Origin: Massilia rubra | GTDB lineage: Bacteria > Pseudomonadota > Gammaproteobacteria > Burkholderiales > Burkholderiaceae_D | Assembly (NCBI RefSeq): GCF_011682065.1 | Contig: NZ_VUYU01000001.1 | Coordinates: 124,001-188,000, forward strand | Reading direction: 5' to 3' | DNA length: 64,000 bases | Part shown: piece by piece, positions 10,450 to 19,195 of the stretch | Layout: each line of letters begins with the position of its first letter | Position numbering within the stretch: position 1 is the first letter of the stretch | Made by a program: the position numbers and the translations under genes | The notes under the pieces: model-generated | Databases searched by the model: none | The model's input: the letters and a program-made list of their open reading frames with translations, nothing else | Told to the model about the DNA's origin: nothing

Positions 10450-10610
10450 TAAGTAAGTGCGCATAAATTCTTGTCATTTCTAGCTTCCATAAGCGGCGCC
10501 TTGCTGCGTTGCCCACCGCTAGCAGTGCTCGCACTGCGTCGCGGCGGGCGCCTTGCACGGCATCCGCTTCTGTTCGCTATAAATCACAATAATTTCTGCA
10601 CACTTACTTA
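10450..10610. mobile_element. MITE-like inverted-repeat element (161 bp)
   Basis: The ends are exact inverted copies (TAAGTAAGTG), and complementarity continues inwards for about 45 bp with scattered mismatches (…GCATAAATTCTTGT against …GCAGAAATTATTGT). The interior is GC-rich and encodes nothing. The outermost bases are TA on both sides, as expected for TA-target insertions of IS630/Tc1-type elements. The right end supplies the TAA stop codon of the leftward membrane protein gene. A second element of similar design lies at 47682-47839. Confidence 0.75.
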
Positions 10611-11786
10611 GGCCGGCGCCAGCACGATCAGCGCGCCGTATTTTTCGATCAGCACGGCAATCCCATACAGGATCGCGCCGAGCATGCCGGCGCCCACCAG
10701 CATATTGGTCCTGAATCCCAGGTAGCAGATCCACTCGAGCGTCACCAGGACGAAAAAACATAACAGGATGCTGGCGATGACTTTCAGGTCGAGAAACACA
10801 TACATCATGCTGGCCACGATCGCCAGCGCTATAAACAAAGGCATGTAGTGGATGCGCTGCGCCTTGAACGGCCACGGCGAGGCGCCCACCAGCAAGGCGA
10901 CCGACAGCGCAATGGTGCAGTAGTACTCGATGCCGGCCTCGAAATAGCGGGCCGATTCCCATTGCATGCCGGTGGTGCGCATGACGCAATACGCCGTCAG
11001 CACCACCAGGTGGCCGAATACCATGGCTTTGAGCAGGCGCTCCTTGAACTCCAGGGACAGCGTGCGGGGCGTGTACATCATGCTGAACGAGAAAACCCCG
11101 GACAGGCAGACGGCGGCGAAAAATCCGAAAATGGCGGATTGGTAGCTTAATGCCAGTGCGCCGAAATAAATCATCGCCAGCACACAGTCGGCGCTATGGG
11201 GCGCCAGCCGGTACAAGGGCAGCTTGTTCAGCGTTTCTCCGATGACCTTATAGGTCGACATCATCCACGCCACCAGTATCAGGTTGCCCCAGGCGCAAAA
11301 CAGCGCCAGGTAAAAAGCCTGCGCCGGCCAGATCGCTTGCGCGCGCAGCGTTCCGCAGATGGTCAAGCTCAAAAAGACCAGCTGATAAACGATGGTCGGC
11401 ACTTTGCTTACGTGAATCCACAGCGCTTTTCTCATCTTGAGCAGCGTGTCGTAAAACACCAGCAAAAAGCAGATGACCGCGACGACCTTGATCAGGTTTA
11501 CCCAGGACATATACTTCGCCCACAGCGATGGCTCGCTTGCCTGCGCCTGGCCGGCCGCACTCACCGCTTGCCGGAAATCGCCCGGAGTGACATATTTGCC
11601 GGTGACTTCGCGCGCGACCGGCTCGCTCAGATAACCATCTTTCTGCATTTGCCTGATCAAGTCGGTCTTGATCGCGCCGGCAGTCGGCGCTTGTGGCGCT
11701 GGCGCCGGTGCGGGCGCTTGGGCAAACGCCCCCGCGCTGATAATGAGCATCCATCCCCAAAAGAACAAGCGGCGCAAATTGACCAT
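10608..11786 (-). CDS. Polytopic membrane protein of unknown function
   Basis: A 392-residue protein. It begins with a signal peptide (LFFWGWMLIISAGAFAQ), followed by a Pro/Ala linker and a short soluble segment of about 80 residues (DLIRQMQKDGYLSEPVAREV). The rest, from about residue 90, contains roughly ten hydrophobic helices up to the C-terminus. I do not recognise the family. ATG at 11786 was chosen over the TTG at 11801. The stop codon is the first triplet of the adjacent MITE-like element, so the native C-terminus may have been altered by that insertion. The nearest neighbour upstream is the divergently read curlin-repeat gene, about 280 bp away. Confidence 0.7.
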   Translation of the reverse strand: MVNLRRLFFWGWMLIISAGAFAQAPAPAPAPQAPTAGAIKTDLIRQMQKDGYLSEPVAREVTGKYVTPGDFRQAVSAAGQAQASEPSLWAKYMSWVNLIKVVAVICFLLVFYDTLLKMRKALWIHVSKVPTIVYQLVFLSLTICGTLRAQAIWPAQAFYLALFCAWGNLILVAWMMSTYKVIGETLNKLPLYRLAPHSADCVLAMIYFGALALSYQSAIFGFFAAVCLSGVFSFSMMYTPRTLSLEFKERLLKAMVFGHLVVLTAYCVMRTTGMQWESARYFEAGIEYYCTIALSVALLVGASPWPFKAQRIHYMPLFIALAIVASMMYVFLDLKVIASILLCFFVLVTLEWICYLGFRTNMLVGAGMLGAILYGIAVLIEKYGALIVLAPA

Positions 11787-12065
11787 GTAATTTCCGTTCA
11801 AAAATATTGAAGGGAGGGTAACACAGGCGAGCTGGCATGCGCCGGTGGCGGGAACTCAAGCATCGATCGGCGCATGAGCAGCGCGCTCTTGCATACGGGA
11901 TCGCTCGCGAAAAGCAGCGGTCTCAGCACTTGAGAACCATCAAAAGCGGCCGGGAACCGGCCGATACACTCGACCATTGAAGCAGCCGGTTTTGCACTGG
12001 GTGCACGGCGGCATCAGGACCTTTCGCTGCCACCTTTTTGCGCAGCACTCTCAAGGAGAAACATC

Positions 12066-13034
12066 ATGAAAACAATACTCTCGACCATCGCCAGCGCTGT
12101 CGCGATGGCCTTCGCCAGCGGCGCCGTCTCGGCCCAGCCCACGGTGTCCACTTCTCAAGTGGGCACAGGCAACAGCCTGTATGTGGTGCAGCAGGCGCCC
12201 GAGGAGGAATTCTACGAACTGACTGCCACGATCAAGCAGACAGGCACGAACAACGTCGCCGGCGACCCGCTCAAAAAGATACCCGGCATTTTCCAGATCC
12301 GCTCCTACGATGCGTATGCGGACATCGTGCAGACCGGAAACCAGAATGGCGCGACCATTTCGCAGGACAATATCTACCGCAGCGGCACGGCCATCAAGCA
12401 GATCGGCGCCGATAACAAGGCGGTCGTGAAGCAAAAGGATTCCGGTGAGGTGGGCAATACGATCGAGCAGGTCGGCAATCGCAATGCGGTCAATGTCGAT
12501 CAGCTTTACTTGTTCCCGTTCAGTATCCGCGCTTACCAGAAGGGCGATGACAACAACATCACCGCCAAGCAGGTCAATTCGGGTTTCGGCGGGCCGCTGG
12601 TGGAACAGGTCGGCAATCTGAACAAGGTCACGATCGACCAGGATAATGCGGTGTATTCGGGCGTGTGGGTGCAGCAGGGCGGCAATGGGAATAACGCCAG
12701 CGTCAAGCAGAAAGATTCCTATTTCACGCGCGAGCAAACCATTATTCAGAAAGGCAATTACAACGTGGCCAGCGCCGACGAGCAAGGCCAGGATAACGCC
12801 AGCAAAATCGTCCAGACCGGTAATCTGAACAAGGCGACGGTGGTGCAGCGCCTCGATTACAGCCAGTCGCTGATTGACCAGACGGGCAACAACAATATCG
12901 CGTCCGTCACGCAAAACGGCGGCAATCAGTACGACACGCCCAACATCGCCTCGATCATCCAGAAGGGCAATGGCTTCGCAGCCGCGATTACCCAAAGCGG
13001 CAGCGGCAATCAGGCAGGTGTCGTGCAGCAGTAA
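12066..13034 (+). CDS. Curlin-repeat (CsgA/CsgB-like) secreted amyloid protein
   Basis: A 322-residue protein with a signal peptide cleaved after VSAQ. The mature part consists of about a dozen imperfect repeats with the curlin pattern Q-x-G-x-x-N-x-A-x-V-x-Q, for example IVQTGNQNGATISQ, IEQVGNRNAVNVDQ and IDQTGNNNIASVTQ. It is rich in Gln, Asn and Gly and has no cysteine. Such repeats stack into the beta-solenoid of curli-type functional amyloids outside the cell. It is about twice the length of E. coli CsgA. A strong AAGGAGA site precedes the ATG. No csgD, csgE, csgF or csgG gene is nearby, so export would depend on a locus elsewhere. Confidence 0.85.
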   Translation: MKTILSTIASAVAMAFASGAVSAQPTVSTSQVGTGNSLYVVQQAPEEEFYELTATIKQTGTNNVAGDPLKKIPGIFQIRSYDAYADIVQTGNQNGATISQDNIYRSGTAIKQIGADNKAVVKQKDSGEVGNTIEQVGNRNAVNVDQLYLFPFSIRAYQKGDDNNITAKQVNSGFGGPLVEQVGNLNKVTIDQDNAVYSGVWVQQGGNGNNASVKQKDSYFTREQTIIQKGNYNVASADEQGQDNASKIVQTGNLNKATVVQRLDYSQSLIDQTGNNNIASVTQNGGNQYDTPNIASIIQKGNGFAAAITQSGSGNQAGVVQQ

Positions 13035-13081
13035 GGTCCACCCGGGACGGCGATCCGGGAGGAGGGCGCCTGCGCTCCGTC

Positions 13082-13564
13082 TCAGTCGTTCCGGTCCAGA
13101 TTGTCCTTCACTTGCAGCAATAGGCCGAGCAGTACCTGTTGCTGTTCCCCGCTCATTGCCCGCACCGCTTGCGCGTTCAGCTTGCTCGCTTCGGCCTGGG
13201 CCGCTTGCTGGATGGCCTTGCCGGCCTCGGTCAGGGACAGGTGCGTGTTGCGCCGGTCGGCCGGGTCGGCTTCGCCATGCAGCAAGCCGCGTTCGCGCAG
13301 CGCCGTGATCAGGCGCGCGACTTGCGCCTTGTCGCGGCCGCTGTGGCGCGCCAGCTCGCTCTGGGTCGCGCCCGGATGGCGGCCGAAAAACGCCAGCACC
13401 TTCGCTTCCATGTGCGTGAGCTCATGCTGGCCGTCGCGCAAGGCCTGGAATTGCTGCGAGCGGTACTGGTGCATGATCGTATGGATCAGTTCCAGCACGG
13501 CATCCCGGCGCGATTCGTCGGAATGGTTGACATTGTCATTTGATTCGTGGATGATGGGGGACAT
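13082..13564 (-). CDS. MarR family transcriptional regulator
   Basis: A 160-residue winged-helix regulator. The core carries THMEAKVLAFFGRHPGATQSELA, the recognition helix region RDKAQVARLITALRERGLL, and the wing DPADRRNTHLSLTEAG with the DxR signature. The start MSPIIHESND at 13564 fits family length; the longer frame upstream overlaps the divergent gene. It is divergent from the siderophore-interacting protein gene, with only 25 bp between the start codons. That gap and the start of this gene contain TTGACATTGTC-like half sites that may be its operator. It probably controls itself and the neighbour. Confidence 0.9.
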   Translation of the reverse strand: MSPIIHESNDNVNHSDESRRDAVLELIHTIMHQYRSQQFQALRDGQHELTHMEAKVLAFFGRHPGATQSELARHSGRDKAQVARLITALRERGLLHGEADPADRRNTHLSLTEAGKAIQQAAQAEASKLNAQAVRAMSGEQQQVLLGLLLQVKDNLDRND

Positions 13565-13589
13565 TGTCAACCAATTGAACGATAAAGAG

Positions 13590-14324
13590 ATGAGTATAGA
13601 CGCTCCAGTCAGCCGTGTGCAGCGTGTGCGCCACGAGCTCAAGATTCGCCGGGTCGAGGTGCTCAGCGTGCGCGCCATTGGCAGCCATTTCCGCAGCATT
13701 ACCTTCGGCGGCGCGGCGCTGAATGATTTTCACAGCGCCTCGTTCGACGACCATATCAAGTTCATTCTCGGCGATGGGCCTGACGCCGCCAAGCGCGATT
13801 ACACCCCGCGCAGCTTCGATCCGGCCGCGGGCGAACTGGTGATCGAATTCGCCCTGCATGGCGACGGCCCGTGCGCGGCCTGGGCGGCCCAGGCCGCGCC
13901 CGGCCAGCAGGTGATCATCGGCGGTCCGAAAGGCTCGCTGATCATTCCGGTCGATTACGAGTGGCATTTGCTCGTGGGCGACGAAACCGGCTTGCCCGCG
14001 ATTGCGCGCCGCCTGGAAGAACTGCCGGCCGGCGCCCGCGCCACCGTCATCGTCAAGGTCGACGATGCGGCCGACCGCCGCGCCTTTGCCGGCGATGCCA
14101 AGGTCGACCTGCGCTGGGTCGGCAACGACGCCGAACTGATCGCTGCCGTGCAGGCGTGGGCGCTGCCGGCCGGCGACGGCTACGCCTGGTGCGCGGGGGA
14201 AGCGGCAAGCATGGCCGCCGTGCGCCAGGAACTGGTCGGCGTCAAGGGCCTGCACAAGACGGCCATCCGCGCCGCCGCCTACTGGAAGCGCGGTGGCAGC
14301 GGCTTTCACGAGAACCTGGAGTAA
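13590..14324 (+). CDS. Siderophore-interacting protein (ViuB/SIP family ferric reductase)
   Basis: A 244-residue flavoprotein of the SIP family, which reduces ferric siderophores in the cytoplasm to release iron. The N-terminal FAD-binding part includes HIKFILGD, RDYTPRSFDPAAGELVIEFALHGDGPCAAWA and IIGGPKGSLIIP. The C-terminal NAD(P)H part has GDETGLPAIARRLEELP and ends with AYWKRGGSGFHE, typical of the family. ATG at 13590 matches the conserved RVRHELKIRRVEV start. It is divergent from the MarR gene, so expression is likely tied to that regulator. No siderophore synthesis or receptor gene is adjacent. Confidence 0.93.
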   Translation: MSIDAPVSRVQRVRHELKIRRVEVLSVRAIGSHFRSITFGGAALNDFHSASFDDHIKFILGDGPDAAKRDYTPRSFDPAAGELVIEFALHGDGPCAAWAAQAAPGQQVIIGGPKGSLIIPVDYEWHLLVGDETGLPAIARRLEELPAGARATVIVKVDDAADRRAFAGDAKVDLRWVGNDAELIAAVQAWALPAGDGYAWCAGEAASMAAVRQELVGVKGLHKTAIRAAAYWKRGGSGFHENLE

Positions 14325-14348
14325 GCCGGCGCGGCTTGCGTGCTTTCG

Positions 14349-14825
14349 TCAGGCGCTCTGCCGTTCGCCCGGCGCGGGGGTATCGAACCAGATCCCGTAG
14401 CGGTCGCCTTGCCACGAAAACAAGTAAAACAGATACGCCGTGGCCAGCATGATCAAGCCGCCCGCCAGCGCCGCTTCGCTCACGAAACCCAGCAGGCAAA
14501 ACAGGAAGCCGGTGGCGTGCGACATGGTTTCGATGCGTTTGGCGACACGCCGGGTCGGGTGCATGTGCAAAAAGCCGAAGCCGAACCAGCAGCGCAGCCA
14601 TAGCGGCAGCGCCTGCCAGTTGTGCGCATGTTTGTCGATCACGAAGTTCTCCTCGTTCAGGGTTGACACCTCCACATCAAGCGCTGCAGCAAGACATTTA
14701 AGCGACTCCACGCTGGCCTTGTGGCCGCTTTCGATGCGCTGGATCGTTCTCACGTTCAAGCCCGACATCTGGGCTAATTGTTCTTGAGAAAGATGGCGGC
14801 TGAGGCGAAGTTGTTTAAGAATCAT
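14349..14825 (-). CDS. XRE-type HTH protein with two membrane helices
   Basis: A 158-residue protein with a Cro/C1-type helix-turn-helix at residues 1-60 (LRLSRHLSQEQLAQMSGLNVRTIQRIESG) and a C-terminal pair of membrane helices (GFLFCLLGFVSEAALAGGLI and the following LATAYLFYLFSW). This layout, an HTH joined to a 2TM domain, suggests a membrane-tethered regulator that responds to an envelope signal. A short, conserved aromatic segment (LPLWLRCWFGFGFLHMHPTRR) separates the two parts. It stands alone; the target genes cannot be told from context. Confidence 0.85.
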   Translation of the reverse strand: MILKQLRLSRHLSQEQLAQMSGLNVRTIQRIESGHKASVESLKCLAAALDVEVSTLNEENFVIDKHAHNWQALPLWLRCWFGFGFLHMHPTRRVAKRIETMSHATGFLFCLLGFVSEAALAGGLIMLATAYLFYLFSWQGDRYGIWFDTPAPGERQSA

Positions 14826-14933
14826 GCTCTCTCCCGATGCTGGTGAACCACGAGTATTCCGCGATTCTAGCCGTGTCGGTGACGAAAAGCACCCGACACT
14901 GGCCCGACAATGGCCGCCATGCCCCTCGTTTCG

Positions 14934-16355
14934 CTAGTATTGATGCGTTCGGAGCACCTGCGCGACGGCCGCGACGGCGCGCGCGACATCGGCCTCGCCG
15001 GTTTGCCAATTGCATACCGATATCCTCATGCAGCGCTTTCCACGCCAGGTCGTGTTGCTGAACAGGGCCTCGCCGCCGGCCAGCACGGCGTTGCTGACCG
15101 CATCCGTCCAGCGGTCGTGATCGCTTTCGCTTGCGCCCGGCGCGCGATCGAGAAAGCGCACCAGTCCCTGATTGACCGTCGGTTCCCATACAAGTTCAAC
15201 GCCGGGCAGGGCGGCAATGCCGGTCGCGAGCGCGTGCGCCGCCGCGCAACAGCGCTCGACCAGGGCGGCGACGCCATCGCGCCCGAGCTCGCGCATGGCG
15301 GCATACGCAGCCACGCCGCGCCCGCGTCGCGACCATTCCGGATTCCAGTCCTTGGGCTCGCGCACATGATCGTTGTGGGCAACATAACTGGCTTCGTAGG
15401 ACATGGCGCGCCGCTGCGCATCCGCATGGGCAATAAATGCGAACCCGCTGTCGTAGGGTACGTTGAGCCACTTGTGACCGTCGGTCGCCCAGGAATCGGC
15501 GCGTGCGACGCCGGCCAGCAGATGGCGGTAACGCGCGCTGGCGTTGGCCCACAGGCCGAAGGCGCCGTCCACGTGCACCCAGGCGCCGTAGCGGTGCGCC
15601 AGCGGAATGAGCTCGGCGAAACAATCATAGGCGCCGATGTTGAGGTCGCCCGCCTGCAGCACCACGATGAGCGGGGCGCCGGCGCTCTCGACCAGTGCCT
15701 GTTGCAGGGTTGCCGCCGCGAGCTGGCCGGCCGGGTTGACCGGCAGGCCGCGCACGGCACCCGTGCCCAGGCCCAGCAAGCGGGCCGCGCGCGCGATGCT
15801 GCCGTGCAGCTGGTCGCCGCTCAGGATGCGGATCGGCGGAGCGCCGCACAGGCCGTCGCGTTCGACATCCCATCCGCGGCGCGCCAGCAGCGCATTGCGG
15901 GCCGCCGCCAGGGCGGTCGCATGCGCCATCTGGCAGCCGCTGGTGAGGGCGAAGCTGGCGTCGCGCGGCAGGCCGAGCAAGTCCTTCAGCCAGACCCCGC
16001 AGACTTCTTCGATCACGGTCACCGCCGGTGCGCAGGCAAAGGTGGCGGCGTTCTGGTCCCAGGCGCTGGTGAGCCAGTCGGCCGCCAGCGCTGCCGGCAA
16101 GGCGCCACCGATCACCCAGCCGAAGAAGCGCCCGCCGGCGCTGCCGTTGATGCCGCCGGCCGTGTCGGCGGCCAGTTCGTCGATGACTTGCGCGGCCGGC
16201 AGGCCGGCGTCGGCCAGCGGCCTGGATAAGCGGGCGCGCAGCGTGTCGAGGCTGGCGCGGGCGCCGACCGGCTGTTGCTCCAGATGGTCGAGATGGGCCA
16301 GCGCGTGGCTCAGTGCGCTTTCCAGCGCAGGGCGAAACGGGGAAATGGTCTTCAT
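14934..16355 (-). CDS. PLP-dependent group II decarboxylase-like enzyme
   Basis: A 473-residue protein of the group II amino acid decarboxylase/aromatic-L-amino-acid decarboxylase fold. The PLP lysine lies in SWATDGHKWLNVPYDSG, the cofactor-contact Asp and His in WVHVDGAFGLWA, and the N-terminal family motif in AGGINGSAGGRFFGWVIGG. Substrate (aromatic amino acid, glutamate or other) cannot be told from sequence alone. The ATG at 16355 gives MKTISPF; the longer frame would run into the divergent promoter. It is divergent from a LysR gene 110 bp away, the classic pairing of regulator and target. Confidence 0.88.
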   Translation of the reverse strand: MKTISPFRPALESALSHALAHLDHLEQQPVGARASLDTLRARLSRPLADAGLPAAQVIDELAADTAGGINGSAGGRFFGWVIGGALPAALAADWLTSAWDQNAATFACAPAVTVIEEVCGVWLKDLLGLPRDASFALTSGCQMAHATALAAARNALLARRGWDVERDGLCGAPPIRILSGDQLHGSIARAARLLGLGTGAVRGLPVNPAGQLAAATLQQALVESAGAPLIVVLQAGDLNIGAYDCFAELIPLAHRYGAWVHVDGAFGLWANASARYRHLLAGVARADSWATDGHKWLNVPYDSGFAFIAHADAQRRAMSYEASYVAHNDHVREPKDWNPEWSRRGRGVAAYAAMRELGRDGVAALVERCCAAAHALATGIAALPGVELVWEPTVNQGLVRFLDRAPGASESDHDRWTDAVSNAVLAGGEALFSNTTWRGKRCMRISVCNWQTGEADVARAVAAVAQVLRTHQY

Positions 16356-16465
16356 GGCGGTTTGCAAGCACCTTATTGATTGTGTGGTCCCGAGCGTAAA
16401 GCCGGCGCCCGGCGCGCGCAAACGATCTGTTGCCGCTTTCACTATAGCTGGGCTAAAGTGAGGCC

Positions 16466-17356
16466 ATGCAGATTCCGCTCCAGCGCTTTTATACATTCTT
16501 TGTCGTGTGCCGCGCCGGCAGCATGAAGGACGCCGCGCGCGAGTTGCATGTCACGGCCGGCGCGATCAGCCAGCGCATCCGCGAGCTGGAGTTACGGCAC
16601 GGCCAGCGCCTGTTCGAGCGCACCCGGGCCGGCGTCACGCCAACGGCTGCCGGAGCGGCCTTGTACGCCGATATCCGGGCGCCGTTCCAGCAGATCGAAA
16701 CGGTGGCGCGCCGCGATGTGGCGGATGACGCTGCGCGGCAACTGGTGGTGAGCGTGATGCCCTCGTTCGCGTCCGGATGGCTGTTGCCGCGACTGGGCGA
16801 CTTTGCCAGGCGCCATCCGGCCGTCTCGCTCTCGATCGACAGCGATGCGCGCGTGGTCGACCTGAAAACCGAGGCGGTCGATTTCGCCATCCGGCATGGC
16901 CTGGGACACTATCCCGGACTCGAAGCGCGCTGGTTGATGTCGCCTGCCATGATCGTGGTCGGCGCGCCGGATTTATTGCGCCAGGGGCCGCCGATTCGCT
17001 GTCCGGCCGATTGCCTGGCCTACCCGCTGCTGCATGACCGTGAACGCCAGGATTGGACCTTGTGGCTGCAGGCCAACGGCAGCCCATCGCCCAAGGCGCG
17101 GCGCGGGCTGTCGTTCAGCGACGAACATTTGCTGGTGCGCGCCGCCAGCGAAGGGCAGGGGTTGGCGCTGGTGCGCGATATCTACGCCGGCGCCGACCTG
17201 GAGAAGGGGACTTTGTGCAAGGCGTTGGAGGGGCAGTGGCCGACGCGGTTCGGGTATTACCTGGTCGGTTTGCCGGACAGCTTTGCCGCGTCGGGGGCGC
17301 GCGCGTTCGTGGACTGGATCCAGGCCGAAGCGGGGCGCTCGCCGGGCGTGCCGTGA
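16466..17356 (+). CDS. LysR family transcriptional regulator
   Basis: A 296-residue regulator. The N-terminal winged HTH spans residues 1-65 (LQRFYTFFVVCRAGSMKDAARELHVTAGAISQ, then RIRELELRHGQRLFERT). The effector-binding domain begins near residue 90 with LVVSVMPSFASGWLLPRLGDF, as in the GcvA-like branch. It is divergent from the PLP decarboxylase gene and probably regulates it from the 110-bp shared promoter region. Confidence 0.93.
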   Translation: MQIPLQRFYTFFVVCRAGSMKDAARELHVTAGAISQRIRELELRHGQRLFERTRAGVTPTAAGAALYADIRAPFQQIETVARRDVADDAARQLVVSVMPSFASGWLLPRLGDFARRHPAVSLSIDSDARVVDLKTEAVDFAIRHGLGHYPGLEARWLMSPAMIVVGAPDLLRQGPPIRCPADCLAYPLLHDRERQDWTLWLQANGSPSPKARRGLSFSDEHLLVRAASEGQGLALVRDIYAGADLEKGTLCKALEGQWPTRFGYYLVGLPDSFAASGARAFVDWIQAEAGRSPGVP

Positions 17357-17418
17357 CATCAGGGCGGGAATGGCATGGCTGGCCGCAAGCGGGCGGGGGG
17401 CACGTTGTCAGCCGACAG

Positions 17419-17685
17419 CTAGCCGCGGCCGCTGTCCGGCACGGTCGATATCAACCTGGCGCCGCAACTGGTCGCATGACCTTCAAAGGCCACCGGTATG
17501 CCGTGGATCAGCACTTTCGGATCGCCCTCGACGATGACACACGCTCCATGGCCCGCAATCGGGCAGGAGCAGCGGTCGCCGAGGCGCGCGACCATGATGC
17601 CGAGTACCGTGGTCGTCGGGGCGGCGGAGATGACTTTACCGCCATGGGTCGTGGGGTCGTTCAGGCGAATGACGAGACGCATCAC
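17419..17685 (-). CDS. PAAR-domain type VI secretion spike-tip protein
   Basis: An 88-residue single-domain PAAR protein. It has the expected order of PAAR motifs: DPTTHGGKVISA, then RLGDRCSCP with AGHG, then GIPVAFEGHATSCG, with His and Cys positions for the metal at the cone tip. PAAR proteins cap the VgrG trimer and help carry effectors. It has no toxin extension. It is the last gene of the leftward vgrG-tle3-tla3-PAAR cassette, 31 bp after the Tla3-family gene. Confidence 0.9.
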   Translation of the reverse strand: MMRLVIRLNDPTTHGGKVISAAPTTTVLGIMVARLGDRCSCPIAGHGACVIVEGDPKVLIHGIPVAFEGHATSCGARLISTVPDSGRG

Positions 17686-17716
17686 GGTTCCTCGTAAACA
17701 GGGCGGTTGAAGTCAT

Positions 17717-19195
17717 TCATTTGGAATAGCCTTGCGAGCCCGGCGTGGCGTCGTGACGCAATCCCCACCATGGAAGGTAGGCATTGTTTTCGCCACGCGC
17801 ACGAAACCATGGCGCGTCCGGATTCAAAGGGCGCACCGTTGCCGGCGGGGTGACGAGCACTGCGGTCGTTTCGTCGGCATCGGTCGTGCCCGCGACCAGG
17901 ACGTGTTTGCCCATGTGATTGGCTACGGCAATGCCGAGTGCAACGTTGGTCAGCGCGGTGCCAGCGCCCATTTCTCCCAGCAAGGCGGGCGTGTTGAAGG
18001 TTTGTTTGGCGAAATCGAATTCGGCCAGCTCGGTGGTGAAGGTGTGGGCCAGGTTGGCCAGCCGGTCCGAGGATGCCGCATGGGTGTTGTTGGCGTCGTG
18101 AATCACGAAGCCGATGTCGGCCGTCGTTTTGCCAGCGTTGAGGGCGGCGGCGGACAGCGTGGCTTGCCATGCCTGCACGGCGCGGCTTGGTTTGCCTTGT
18201 TGAGCGTCGAAGTCGGCGACCTTCTTGGTGCTTGGGTAGCTCAGCCATGCGAGTGCGGCGCGTTCCGTGTTGTAGTTGGGACCGGCGAGAACCAGCAGCA
18301 CCATGTTCTCGTTGATCTGTTCGTCTTTGGGCGGAAAATTCGGGGCGTCCCAGTTCATGACCCAGACCGTTTCGTTCGGGTGTGCTTGCAGGTAGTCGAG
18401 TCCGGCGGACAGGGACGTGAAGCCGGCATTCGGACCGCCCATGGTTACATGAACGTCAGGTGGGGTGTTGCGCGACCAAGTGGTTGGCGCATAGACGTTA
18501 CCGATGGAAAAAGTCTGAATGAGATTGTCGCGTGTCATTTCTGCAGCGGTAACCGGATCGAGCCTGTCGACAGGAAGTGCATATTCCACTCGGATACCTG
18601 CCAGTTCGCGCCAGGTTTTCTTGTCAGTGAGCGAGTGCGCATTATAGAAATACTTGGAATTGGAGAAGTAGATGTCATGGAAAATAGTGGTCAACTTGTC
18701 GAAGTATTTTTCGTGAAAACCTTTAAATGTTTCTCGTCCTTCATTGCCGTATGCGATTTCTGCGATTGCCCCAAGCATGGTATATTTTTTCGGGTTGGTT
18801 CTGACCATATCGTCATCTTTGTTGGGCTTTACGAGTCCTAACGTCCACAGTAACTGCCATTCTGTTGGGTAGTCTCGTCGTTGAAGGGGATTCAGCCATT
18901 GCAAACCTACTACCTGAACGATGAAGGGAGTGTCTGGTTTAGTGGAAATGTCTGGGACGATATCGACTTGCGTGGTTGTTGGTTTGCTTGCGCACGCAGT
19001 GGTTAGCGCAAGTACTGCGGCTGCAAGTAGCGTGGGTAAAATGAACAAGCGGCGCATAAGTTCTCCGTCGGTTAACTTGATTGATGAGATGTTGTCCAGC
19101 CGATAAATTATCCATAGCGAAGCACTAAAAGCGAAGCAGAAGGAAATCAACGTCCAGCCGATGCGTCTCTTCCAGTTAGAAATAAGATAGGTCAT
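17717..19195 (-). CDS. Tla3/DUF2875 family protein of the Tle3 cassette
   Basis: A 492-residue protein of the DUF2875 family; the P. aeruginosa member Tla3 is an adaptor that loads the phospholipase Tle3 on VgrG2b. Family-like stretches are IVQVVGLQWLNPLQRRDYPT, KKTWRELAGIRVEYALP and GLDYLQAHPNETVWVMNWD. Its ATG overlaps the tle3 stop (ATGA), so translation is coupled. Residues 14-31 form a membrane segment. A second in-frame ATG at 19057, behind ACGGAGAACTT, starts a lipoprotein-like signal (LLAAAVLALTTAC). Either start places the protein at or beyond the inner membrane, which is unexpected for a cytoplasmic loader and raises a possible immunity role. Confidence 0.8.
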   Translation of the reverse strand: MTYLISNWKRRIGWTLISFCFAFSASLWIIYRLDNISSIKLTDGELMRRLFILPTLLAAAVLALTTACASKPTTTQVDIVPDISTKPDTPFIVQVVGLQWLNPLQRRDYPTEWQLLWTLGLVKPNKDDDMVRTNPKKYTMLGAIAEIAYGNEGRETFKGFHEKYFDKLTTIFHDIYFSNSKYFYNAHSLTDKKTWRELAGIRVEYALPVDRLDPVTAAEMTRDNLIQTFSIGNVYAPTTWSRNTPPDVHVTMGGPNAGFTSLSAGLDYLQAHPNETVWVMNWDAPNFPPKDEQINENMVLLVLAGPNYNTERAALAWLSYPSTKKVADFDAQQGKPSRAVQAWQATLSAAALNAGKTTADIGFVIHDANNTHAASSDRLANLAHTFTTELAEFDFAKQTFNTPALLGEMGAGTALTNVALGIAVANHMGKHVLVAGTTDADETTAVLVTPPATVRPLNPDAPWFRARGENNAYLPWWGLRHDATPGSQGYSK

